Assembly (NCBI GenBank): GCA_032191485.1
Contig: JAVDOI010000004.1
Coordinates: 19,208,943-19,272,942, forward strand
Length of the DNA: 64,000 nt
Direction of reading: 5' to 3'
DNA from: Leptoclinus maculatus
Lineage: Eukaryota; Chordata; Actinopteri; Perciformes; Stichaeidae
The notes below the pieces were generated by a model. That model had not been told where the DNA came from and did not search any database. It saw only the letters and a list, made by a program, of their open reading frames with translations. The position numbers and the translations under genes are program-made. Of the stretch, positions 33,413 to 45,906 are shown one piece after another (position 1 is the stretch's first letter; each line of letters starts with the position of its first letter).

Positions 33413-36400
33413 GGCCCTCTCCCTCTTCGAAAAGTATCTAGATTTAAATGAGACTTCCTGAATGAATAAAGTTTGACAACTGGAACAGCTTAACAACTAC
33501 TGTAGCCTCTCAACACTGGACTGGAGTCTTGTACTGTGACATGCTTTTAGGTTAGATTTTCTCTTGGTAAAGTGTAACTGTAGGTCTCTGTTGGCACTCC
33601 TTTTCTGGTTACCCATGGTGGCTTTCGCTACCAAAGAGAACCACCATTTGTAAAATATATTGTTTCCTGTTTGCCAGAGCACTTTCCTAATCAAACATAT
33701 TTGTTCTCAGTGACAGCCTGTTTCAAACCTGTGTTTAGGTTTAGCACAAACGTGTTCTTTCTTTCAATATCATTCCATTTTATCGAAAAGAAATGCATGT
33801 CATTACTGTTGCCCCCCTCAAGCTATTTACCCTTAAACCAAAGCTGTCCCATGGAAGACTAACCATCAAAGCAGTATAGATCGAGTTAATGACTAAACCT
33901 GGACAAACAGTGGCCTGTTTCGTTGTTCCACTCCCACACAGGTGCACCCACCCACACTCCAGGTGCACCGCTCTCATCTGCTCTAGACAGTGCAACCTAA
34001 CAAATCCTGATTCTAGTTAATCCATGACATGTCAAAAACATCTGTCACTGCAAACAGTGGTGGGCAATTGCAAAACTAAAATCAGTATGTGTATGTACAA
34101 CATGCACTTCTATTTTGGAGCATCATAGGGACAGTAAGGAAAGCACAGTTAACCAACTGTGATTGGAGCCGTTCTCTATAATCTATATGAAAAATGTCCC
34201 TGGATTTGGTCCTACTTGTCTTGATTGGCAACGCCAACATGGTTGTCAACAACAGCGGAGGCCCAGTTCTATCACACTTATCTAGCTGCCAGGTAGTTCA
34301 ATAACAGATGCAGGTAAATAGCAGGTTTCCACACAACAACTCTGCTATCTTTGCTGCAGGTCAAACATGGTTGTTTCTCACTGTTGGTGAGCATGTAGAA
34401 AGCTACACATTCCGGATTTATGATTTCTGTTGGAAGTGTCTCAATATTGTTCAATCTCAGGTCTTTAATAGACAAATACATATAGACAGAGATAACTCCA
34501 AACTTTATGACGACTCCCTGAAATGAACAAGTGAGTCAATGAAAATGAATGAAGATTAAGAAAGTTTTCCTTTTTAAACTACGAAATACAACGGGAAATT
34601 CAACTGAGCTTATTCACTCTTATACCTTTCCTTTCATGACCTTTACCCTAAACAGGACAGCCTGGACCCAAAGCTCAACCTAATTCATTTTGTCAAGCGA
34701 TTTACCAGTTTGCAATGATCCCTCTGTGTTTCAAGAGCTCATGTCAAGCATTGCTGAAATGTCACAACACAAAGGCACACGCACTCTCGCTGGTAGACAC
34801 TCATATGCTATCAAATAGCTTGTTCAGCACAGTTTAGCAGCAAAGGACAACAACCGACCGTATCGGCGAAATCCGTGCCATTTCCTTGACATTTCATGAC
34901 AGGCGGTGTTTCATCACAGTGACAGCTCCTTTGGCTGTATGTGACGATAGTGTTATTACAGTTTGAATAGGAAACTTAAAGAGCTGGTTCTTGTGTCTGT
35001 CAGGAATAATGGGTAATGTTTCACTTTCACTGTAGGATCACAGCGCATGTTCGTTTTGAACACTGATGGATAGCATGATTCAGTTCATCATCACTATCTT
35101 TCTAGTGAGCTAGAATGTGTAGAACTTAGAAGCTTGTGGGCCATTTATAATTCACCTTGAGATGAAGGCAATGACAGAAGGGTAGCGGTACACCTTGATG
35201 ATATTAGCGTCCATTGTCGCACGTGGCTTAATGGCTACTCGAACAGGATATTGACCCAAGCAAAGCATGCCTGCCCGGCTTTATGATTCTTATCAGAATG
35301 AATGAAGCTGTGGATCCCGCTGAGAGTGATACTTTAGCCACCCATTCATAGTCATTCATCACAGAGGCGGGAAGTGAGATTCCTATATCCATTAAGCGAA
35401 GATAGATTCACAGTTCCCTTGTGGCCATTTAAGTGAGCAAGAACGTCCGAGGAGGTCAACTCTCCTGAAATAGCCTTGAACCTACCTTGAAATCTGAAAG
35501 CATTCATTTTAGGTGAGCTGCAACACCTCATTAACAGGAAGTTGTGGCCTTGCTTTGTGAGGAAATAAAATTGCTTAGTTGGAACCCCATTTTAATACAG
35601 ATAAATGTAATGGCATTTTTTAATCAAAAGCAATAAGCTTCAGAATACAGAATACCTCATTTTCATTTAATTTCATCTTCACAAAGACACAATATGTTTT
35701 CATCATCACAAAGCCATAGAATTGCACCATGCTACACTGGGAGATGTTTTTTTTTCTGCGGAAGTATTTTGTCTGCTTTTGTGATCAATGCTTAGCTGTG
35801 TGTCGTAGCATTTTTTTTCTGCTTTTGAATCACCAAAGCAAGAGTCAATTTGTATCTGCCTCCCCCTCAAAGAGGTGAAGTGTTGAGTGCTAAATTGCAT
35901 GATGGAGTTTTTCTCAGCCAAGAAGAGGCTGCCACATTCAAGGATGTTTGCCGACCATCTCAATTAATCCTTTTGAAACGCCATCTCTCATTAAGCCATG
36001 AGAGCGGGGGCAACTCAGCAGCCAAAAGAGAGTATTGAGCTTCGGGTCTCAAAGGAAAGGATTTCTGCCACAACAGATACCGCAACTGCTATTGATTAAA
36101 TTACTTCCTTGAATAAATAGATTTATCTGATTAATGGAATGGGGCCAGCTTGGAATATTTAATCACTCTAGTCAATAGATTTTACAAGCACAATTTGAAG
36201 TTCTCTATTTTCCAGAATTTGATAGTACTTGCGGATGTGGCTGTATCTTTGATTGTGTTGCAATCTGTCAACAGCTTGTCGGGAAAGAAAACCTGTGAAT
36301 GAAAGTACTGGTTCAATAGTGTTTGTTGCCCTCCAAGCCATTTAAAATAGTCTCCTGCCTAAAATCCTGACTGAACAAAATAGAACACAACTTAATATTT

Positions 36401-37142
36401 CTGGCAAATGATCTCTTTTGTCTTGGAACACATCAAGCAGTTCTCAGCGTCTTTCATTGGAATAGCGAGTGAAACTGACATTCCCTTCTATTGTGTGTCA
36501 ATCCATCATTGAGAAAACAATAGTTGAATTGTGGGTTCATTACACTTAATGGAGAGTTACTCACTCGCATGTCTTTGTTAGATAGGAACATCCTGATTTT
36601 GGGTTTCTGCGGAGAGACCCAGAGACTCACTGATGTGACATATATATTTCACTGTGGGGGAGGAGATGGTCAGGACATAATCCAATTAGAGAGACAATGC
36701 TCATGACAAAAGAGGAAGAGCAACCAAAGCATTGTGCTCTGGCACATCCATAGTGATGTGTACGTACATCTTTGATGTTAGTATCTTCTAGAATGCAAAG
36801 AAATTTAGGTCACGCTGAGTGATTTGGAAAACCTGTCTGTTTCTTTATATCTGCTCCTGAAGAAAGGGATTTTTGATTTTTCAACTGTGTGGAGGACTTA
36901 CCAGATACTCTCCATTTTGATTGTTACTGTATGTTCCAGGCTTAAGTTGACAATGATGGCTCAGGCTTTGATAAGTACAAAAAAAGGCAATCAATCAGTC
37001 TAAAGGAAATGTAGAGATGAGTGCTATTAGAAAAGTGTCTCTTTTGAACAACTCCACTTCTCCACCTCACCCTTTGCAACTTACTCGCTATTTTAAAAAG
37101 GTGGCCTCTGTGCCTGCCAGTTTGTGTGTCTATGTTGGTGTT
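33413..37142. other. Unique DNA, no gene recognised
   Basis: No open frame of interest was found. The stretch 35160-36060 stands out for balanced composition, CATTA/TAATT cores and words such as CATCTCAATTAATCC and CTCATTAAGCCATGAGAG. It may be non-coding regulatory DNA. Confidence 0.4.
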
Positions 37143-37165
37143 TGTGTGTGTGTGTGTGTGTGTGT
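37143..37165 (+). repeat. (GT)n microsatellite
   Basis: There are about eleven GT units. A (CA)n array about 150 bp downstream has the opposite sense, making an inverted pair. Confidence 0.9.
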
Positions 37166-37313
37166 TTGTTTTTGACAGCCATTTTCTCAGCTGCTTCCTT
37201 GCCTCTGATTCTCTGTTGGCATGGTGAGTGAGCAGCGGGAAGCCTTCACTCCAATTTGCCATCGTTTGTCATCACTTGCCCCTGTGACACAGACACACAC
37301 AAACAAACACATA

Positions 37314-37328
37314 CACACACACACACAT
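37314..37328 (+). repeat. (CA)n microsatellite
   Basis: There are about seven CA units within a longer CA-rich stretch starting at about 37288. Confidence 0.85.
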
Positions 37329-40300
37329 ACCATCGTCTACTTTCTAAAGCATGCTGACAATGGTGACCCTGCGACTGCAATTTTGGCTTCCCCTATCACC
37401 CTATAGCTCTGTAGTAGCCATCTGTTATGTAAAATGTTAGCGACCGTTAAAGTCCAAATTTACAATGTTTTTCTGTAGAACTGCAGCTGTTACCTTTGTA
37501 AAAGCGAGTGATGCCATATTATAGCTCTGCTTACATAAGGTGTCTTTAACTCATCAAAATGTAGTTTTCTTTAAATGTTTTGTATTAGAGTAATTGCATT
37601 ACATTGACTGCATGTTGAAAACTACTAGTCTACTGGCTAAGGTGGCATTGATAAGGGCTGGTTGGCATCCATCAGATTAATGGAATTGTTTTGCGCTCAA
37701 ACTTTTAAGGTTGTATTGCTAAATATAAAGACAGATCATGGTATGCAGGTAGTTCCCCAGGTTTTGAGCTATCTGCATCTGGAGACTTCTGCCTTCACCC
37801 AGTAAAATCGAGGTGAGTGGAATCTAGAGTGTGTTTCTGAAAGGTACAAAATTTGTTTTACAAATGTGTCTATCCTGAAACACTGTTCTGTTTAATCAGA
37901 ATAATTCACAGATTTTGTGGTTTCATCAGAACCTCTACCTTTTTGATCATTTATAATAACTGCATTGCTTTTATGTTCCAGAGCATAGCGGTTAAATAAT
38001 GAGGCACAAGTATGATTTGATCAACCCCTCCGGCTCTGTGTCTAATTGTGCATTTGGAGCTTGGAGGGATCTTACATTTGACGACAGTAATTAAGGATAA
38101 AGCAAAGGTCTCATTAAGCAAACTACCTTGTTGCAGAGAAATCGTGGGTTAAAAGCCTTTGCTGGCTGAGATGACATTCCTCTTCATCATCAAGGATAAT
38201 CTAACCACTGAGAGAGGACTCTGCATGATTTCATGACACATTTATTCCATTATTTTGTTCATTTGCACTTTTTTTTTACATACATATGCACTACTGGGTT
38301 CAAACACTCAGATTTACGCTTCAGACCAAAGCGTCGTTGTATATTATGGAAATCTATTAGAGCATATGAAATTTGCTTTCAGGGACAAATTTTTCGTATT
38401 TTGTTCCACTAAGTTTAACAACAATAATACACCCTAACTGGTCATAAATCCAACCCAGGCACCCCATGGTGTAGATTCATTTTGTTGATGGATGATGGTA
38501 GAGAGGACTTAGGAGAGAAGTTGGAAGTGGATTCTATCTATTATTTTGGGCCCTGTGTCCTGGCTGGTCGCTGGCATGGTCCGTTGGTGTTCCTGCCTGT
38601 TAGGGAGACAGAGCCAGAACCCTGGAATGGGCAGTAAGTGTGTTGACGTGAGGGCTCGATGCCATCTGGGCACACGGATTGACGAGATGACTGCGATTAC
38701 TCTCTGAACAGTTCAGATGGACAGGAAGATGTCCCTAGTCCCCGCTGTGGTGGCGGCACCAAACCCCAGTGCTAAAGATGAATGATTCCAGTTATATGCA
38801 CAATCACCCCTGGTTTCCTATACTTGATGACCAGACAGTGGAAAAATAAAATTGATTTCCATTATGATTCTAGTGGCTACTTTAACATTCACAAAGCAAC
38901 CTGGCTATTGGCCATAAACTCATTATGGTGTGATTCAGCTTTCATTTCCTGCCATCTAGGTCCAATATTAACACCTGCTAAGAGCAAATGCTGTTAAAAT
39001 TCACTTTCGGCAAATAAATCACTGTCACACTGTTCTAAAAAGCAGCTAAAGTGAAACAATATGCATTTAAAATGATTGAGATAAAGTAAAACGTGCTGTA
39101 AGATAAACTCTAGTAACAAGTTGAAACTCACAGTAATAGACAAATGTGGGCTAAAAACCCAAACGTTTTTCTTACAGTAGGTGTGAAATCACTTCGGTAA
39201 AAGTGCAATAACTGAAAAAAAAACCATTATTTTTAAGTTAAACCTGGACACAACCATTGTTTTTGTATACACTAAAAGATTCCTATTATATTGAAATCAA
39301 AATAGGAGTATCAGGAGCAACCGTGTCATAATAAGGCAGGAAACCAGGAATCTTAGTTATTCTAGTTATTCTAACCAAGTAGTACTGTTCAGCCCAAATC
39401 CTGGTTACTTGAATGATAGGGTAACAGTTGATTTTATTTAGGGGGTATGTATAGTATGTAGTCAATGAATAATGCTTTAGCTCAGCTTGGGATATAGGAG
39501 AAGTTAGGAATGTGGGATATCAGGATTGTAGATCAGGTAGTTATTTGCTGCTCCTGCAACAAAAAAAAAAGCACCGTCTCCAAACTCAACAAAGTCCCAT
39601 TTAAGAGTGGCTGATTACATCTGTGAACATACCGCTACAATTAGATGTGTGTAACTGATTAGCTAGCGACAAGTGGTTAAAGTAACTGATACTTCATACT
39701 AGACGCACCACTTAGCGTTCCCCATGGAACCTTAATCGGTTATATGTTCCCCTCAATGCCCCTTAAAACACCTCTAAACTCTCTACACCCCCTGTACAAC
39801 AAAGGAGAGGCTGACGACCTTCAGTTCTGCTTGTTTGAAAAGTTAATATTTGCTGAAGACTAAGATATTTGAGTACTATGTCCCCAAATATTGAACTAAT
39901 GAAAAATGACATGAGGACATTGTCGAAAGGATTTAAAAAAAAAGTTAATGGTGCATATTATTCAATTCCCAGCTTGGGAACAAAATGTTCAAGTAAGTAT
40001 TCATTGCAAAGACAATTGGCAATAATTATGAGAGACTTTTTATAGAATGGTCACTATTTAGATTTTTCAATGACAAAACAATTTGTCATTTTGGATATGC
40101 CGTTTTTTCACATCCCTGTACACATAAAGAAAATAACAGTATCCAGGTTTGTGATAGCCTGCCTCCATGTGTGCCTGGATTTCTCCCCATCTTGGCCAAA
40201 GAATGTTCAAAAACCATGATAAGGTATTTACATGTCACTTATCCAGGGTTCGTTAATTTTCCTGTTGCTTCTTTTAAGGTGCACTTCAAATGGATTTCGC

Positions 40301-41166
40301 TCGATAAAATGTGCTTGTGTGGTGTCGGAAAAGCATGGGAAACAGCATGGGCTGAGTCATAAACATAATCCGCTGGATGGGTAGTGGGCTGGTTAATAAC
40401 AGAATTCCAGAAGTTGTAAATTGAAAGACTTCTTATCAAAAACTTTATTGTCATTGACCTGTTTTTTTTTTACCTCAGTGGTAATTCTCATAGGAATGGT
40501 CACGGTGTTGGGAGCTTAACCCACTCTGCCCTTATGCAATTCTGGTAACCATTTTATATCGCATAATAGCGTCAGCTAAATTTCTATGAGGTTAATGAGA
40601 TGAAAAAATGTCATGTGCACCACACTCCACCGGAATCTACGCTTGTTCCCATTATTCATACGCTCAAAACATTACATATCTGGGATGCTAATGTAGTCTC
40701 ATAGCCTCTGCCCAGTGTTTGAGCCTTCACACTCACACTCATATGCCGGGGCCTTGATTAAATTTGTTGCCCCAACCACCGGCTGCCAGATGACTGTGAA
40801 TATGAATGAGACTTTCAATGTTGCGAGGCTCTGTCCTTGCTTTTCCTTTCTTGTTGGCTCATTATCCTGGTTGGCTTCCTCTTTAACTTCTTTTCACTCT
40901 ATTGTCCTTCTCTCTCTCTCTCTCTCCTTAACCTGTCAGCACTGACTTCCACACAGCAATGAGCACACATACATACCTGCTGACAGATCAAACCACATAG
41001 ATAACATTTAGAAAAAATAGATGATACATTTTAGAGAGGACACACCAGATGAACTGGAAAATATCGCTGACTAATGACAGGAGGTAATCGACATATGTAA
41101 AACTTCAGTATATGAAACTTGATGACAGGAAACTTCTAAGAGCACCCTCATAATTATCAGTCTGAA
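37329..41166. other. Unique DNA, no gene recognised
   Basis: Open frames are short and unrecognisable. Small simple repeats include a (TC)n stretch near 40911-40926. No transposon ends were seen. Confidence 0.45.
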
Positions 41167-41199
41167 AATAATAATGATAATAACAACAACAACAACAAT
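41167..41199 (+). repeat. (ATA/ATG)n-(AAC)n compound trinucleotide array
   Basis: ATAATAATGATAATAAC leads into five or so AAC units. Confidence 0.85.
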
Positions 41200-41869
41200 C
41201 AGTTTTAAACCGAAGGGATTAAGCAAGTCCTGGTGTTGGTGAGTCTTTTGGAAGAAGCACTTGCTTCTTAGAACTCTCACATTCTAATTTATCTCTCTGT
41301 AGGAGAAGGGGGAGATGCATGGGAGACTATTTTTTTTAGTTGCAGAGCCAGTTTGTGATTTAGGCTGGTATGACAGTTTCATTGTTTTAAAATCAAATCA
41401 AAAGTTTGAACTCATCTCAGTCTTAAGGACAGCCCTAAACTCAAACTTAAAACTATAAATAAAAACACATAATACTGTTCTATTGATCTCTGGTGGCAAA
41501 TTTAGAACTAAACGAGCACTTTGGTGGTGTTTTACACTCCACATTCTATTACCTGTGAATCACAGAGAGACTTTTTTCATTTCTTTCAGACTCTGAAGGT
41601 CCTTCCTTTGTTTAACCACATTGTCTATTACCCACCCAGTTCTTCCTCTATTAACTCCAAGCAAACTGCTGTTACCACATTTCCTATGCAACAGAGAGGA
41701 TTTGGTCTCTAATCTACTACGGAGTGCTTTAGGACAGCAAATGTTAAGCCGTATGCGATCAATAATGTATGTGCATAATGAATACCACTATAGACTGTCA
41801 ACACCCAAAAAAGATTAATATTCCCTGTCTTGTGATAAAACGTGGCAGCAAAAATACAGTATTGTCACA

Positions 41870-41872
<3 letters not shown>
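41200..41872. other. Unique DNA, no gene recognised
   Basis: Nothing was recognised in this interval. Confidence 0.4.

Positions 41873-41900
<28 letters not shown>
41873..41900 (+). repeat. (CA)14 microsatellite
   Basis: This is a pure AC array followed by ATATGTGTGG. Confidence 0.93.
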
Positions 41901-41904
<4 letters not shown>

Positions 41905-44900
41905 GTGTGGGGCCCTACCAGCCTTTCCTAGCCAGTGGAGTCTCTGTCAGTATTGACAGGCTGTGGTACTGGACTGACTACAGACAGACAAACTCATGGA
42001 GGGGAGGAGACGCCTGGCTCTGCCAAGCGCCATGGCTGGACAGCCCTCCAAGGTCCTGGGGTGTGAGAAAGTCCTGTGTGGCATCCCTGGAAACAAATCC
42101 GATACAGAATAAATTCTGAATAAAATTTTGTCGAGTCTAAATGACAACAGTTAAACAAACACAGTAAGGTCATTGTGGGATGGAAATTGTCCAAATAGAA
42201 TAAATATGAGTGCAGCGATGATTTGATTTATTAAGTGACTTGCATTAGCAATGAACTGGCAGTAATTGATAGGAAAAGAAGACTCATTGTAAGCACTCAT
42301 CAACAGTTACTCTAAAAATATGCCTGCTCATGCAGTTGAACTTTAACATTTTACAGATTTTTTTTTTTACCTGTCAGCCCACATTTTAATGCGCACAGTA
42401 TTTTCATCTGTCATGGTTAAAAGTGGGATTTCATTACTTTGACCAAGTAATATTTCAATATGACAAACTGTTCTGCTCTGAGGTTAAGATCGGCATACTG
42501 TATAGCCGTACCCATAAATATGCACACATCTAATTTCATGTGTCTATAGCAACACAATACAGGCATCATCTGGTTTGTTCATCATGATAAATTATAGACA
42601 AGTAACCTGTTTCAAGCCTCTCAGTGTGTGGTACAATATTGTGTTGACCTGAAATGTGCAATACTGCAGCATGCACAACCTAATGCATCTGTTAGAGGAT
42701 GCCATGAAATACCTACGTAACAAACATTGATTGTTTGTCAATAAATCTAAACTATTTCAAGGTGGATTAAACAATGAGGTTAATTGTTTGATGTGCTCGG
42801 AAAATGCTTACCACACAGTTGACTAGAGTGAGAAAAGAGGACAATTACTAATCCAGGTCCAGCCCAGATAACAGTCATAAAATGGACAGCACCGCATAGT
42901 GGGAATATATTGGAAGAATAGTTAGAAGGTCAAAAGACAAGTCGGCCACATACTGCTCTCAACCTAGCTGATATTTGAATGTATTTGACTGGATATGTTA
43001 AAAGGTCATGGAGGCTTCCCATGGCTCAGTGCCACGCATGCTGTAACTGTTAAGGAAGACTACAGGAGGGGCTACCTCCAGCTCCAAGAGGCCTCCAGGG
43101 ATCAGGTCTTAGTCTGCCCACATAGAAAGAGGGGATACCATAAAGCTAAAGGGATAACAAATGAGACAACATAGACAAGGATTTATGAAGTGCTGAAACA
43201 CTCCCCACTTTTTCTCCACAAAAAAAAACCCACCATGCTGGATAGGGGAATGAAAAATAGCAGGATGCTCTGGAAAGTGAGAGGTAGAGAAAATGGAGAG
43301 AGAAGGATGGGCTGCCAGAAGGAAAAAAAAGCATGTAGTTTTGCCTGTAGAGGAAAAAAAGAGTGGGGGGGAAGAGGAAACTGCTTCCTCTCAAACTCCC
43401 GCTCATCAGTATGCAGCTATTACCAATGTCAAAGTGCTTTCATGGGTCATTATGAGCCAGACATGTTGTCAGTGCCCTCAAGAGTTTTTGCTATTCGAGC
43501 TTCTACAATTTACCTCAAAATGTATTGCTCAGGAAAAGACATAACATATACTTAATACAGATTGGAATGTACATTCAATAGACTTCCCAGACCTGATTGG
43601 ATATTGTGTATCAGCTGTCTGGTTAAGAATTTAGTTATTTTGTTTTTCCACAAGGTCTGTCAAAGTCCCAACTGCCACCACGACTTTCCTGTTTCTAGAG
43701 ATGCTGTGTGTTTACTCTGATGTCAAATTGGATAGCAGGTGTTCTCTTACCTCAAAGAAATCCCAGCCAGATACAAAGACACAGTTTGGGCCGCCATACC
43801 CAAAGCTTTTCATCATCTTCTAATTGGCCCATCTGCAGTCAAGACAGGCTGGACTCGCTTGAGCAACTTGCCTCATTGGTTTGTATCACTCCCAGTGCCC
43901 TCTGCAGTCTTGAAATGACCCCTGTGTTTGGCACATGCAGGTTTTCTATTTCCATTTTTCTGACCCAAATTCTTTTTTTTTGACTGGTTCACTTTTGAAG
44001 ACAGACTCACAAAAGGGATCCATACAAAAAAATACTATTGATCAGACGACTGGCTTTAGCCAAGGTTATGACAAATATGTCAAATTTGATACTGTCTTGG
44101 CTCTGAGTGTACATATGAGCGGTCAGTGACCGATTTCAGTGAAGCTCCACTGACAGACATCCAGATCTGTCTGCCCAAAGATGGCTTTGTGTAGAAATGT
44201 AAGAAATGACCTATTCAAATTATCTCTTTTCCAGAATCCAAAAGGACTACTTCAGTATTTGTACCAAATAAAAAGATAACCATAATATTTGGACAATGAT
44301 ATGAACAGTTTCAAACACTAGTTGACCCATGTCTCAGACCAGTAGGCCTAATGCAGCCCAAACCCTGTCACTGAAAACAATGAATCTTTAACATGAGAAG
44401 TGAACAGCAAATTTATCTCTCACTTGAAAAAGATAACTTGATTCATGGCAAAATTACAATAATACATTATGATAATCATCATACTCAATCAATGTTTATG
44501 TTCCGAAATATAGTTCGGACAATAAAACAACAACTATTAACACAGTGTATCATAGCTGTGACACTGCAGCCTGTTCTCTCCCAACAGGATATTTGCTGTG
44601 CTCAGTCAGAGCAGCATACGTTTAGACATTTCAGGCACGCTTACTTGTGTTTGTAGTTTGAAATATGTTCTCTGTTAATTAGCAGCATTAATGTGAGCTC
44701 TTACATCTCTGATCATCTGTCTTGTCAGTGTGGGCTGCAATGACACTTTTCTTTCTTCTCAGAGATATAGCTTTCAGATGTAGTGCTTTGATTTGTTCAG
44801 CTTTACGAATCACTAGAGAGACTGACCTTGCAGTGAAAGCAAACTCCCCAAAGGACACAGTCTGGTCTGAGGTACTCACCTCTCACCACAGCCTGTTCCC

Positions 44901-45870
44901 TGTTTGGCTATGCAGCTGCATTTGCAGCCAGATTGTCTTCACAGCTCCAGCCATTTTCCCATGTTGGTTCCTTTTGGTGTTGGGGAGTCTCCCAGTTTAT
45001 CTTTATCGATATCAAAGGTGGCTCCCTGCTTTGATCAATTTTCGCAGGAGCTCTTGATGCTTCTGGGCTAAAAGGAATCAATGGAGGTGCAAAGAGCCCT
45101 GTGTCTCTCACTCTCGCTGATTCTCTCTGCCTCACTCATTTCCTCGTGGTACTGTGAAGCTGAGCCTGATCTCCATTCAGGCTGCCCTCCTAATTGCCTC
45201 ATTTGAGAAAATGGAGCAATCGGGCCCATTTTCCCTGCTACTCCACCATTGATGATTCAGACAGGGGTCCATGGAGCAATGCAAGACTGGGATCTCTATC
45301 GTCATTCTGTCTACTTCCATTCAACAGTGTCTGTGGTCCATCAGATTGACTGTGTGATTCAAAATCCAATTTATCAGTGCATGATGGGAAATATAGCCTA
45401 CACATTTACAGGGCTAATTAGCCATTCCAGTAATTAAAGCCAATCACTATTGCACTCAAATAGTTTTTAAATAAGCCAACTGAGCATGAAGATGAATGTT
45501 TAACTACACCTTTTAGTTTTTGGCATTAGCATATTATTGGACCCGTTTATGCTGGGGTGGTGCAGTGAAACATTTTGACTTCTAAATCTTGATTGATGAT
45601 GTGTGCAGGGTCCATGCGGGTCTCTGCATGTTCTGTCTGTGGTAAAATCCTTTAAAACCTGACCCTAGCATGAATTCAGCATTGTCCACAGGCCAGGGAA
45701 GGGGATGCAGGGATAAAGATCTGAGGGGCCAGGGGGATGCACAAAGTGCCAGCATGAGGAGAATTTGATACTGAATCTAGAGCTGCTGCACAGTAGAGGA
45801 AATATAGGGGGCTTAGGGACCTGACAGAGACATAATTCAATATAGCCTCAGGAAAAGACGGAAGGTGAAA
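41901..45870. other. Unique DNA, no gene recognised
   Basis: The longest open frames (43190-43555 plus; 44722-45057 plus) show no family resemblance; the first is kept open by a purine-rich tract at 43210-43390. About 45150-45440 has balanced composition with CTAATTGCC and GGCTAATTAGCC cores and may be regulatory. Confidence 0.45.
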
Positions 45871-45906
45871 AACACACACTCACACACACACACACACACA
45901 CACACA
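45871..45906 (+). repeat. (CA)n microsatellite, one interruption
   Basis: The CA array is interrupted once by a CT near 45880. Confidence 0.92.
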
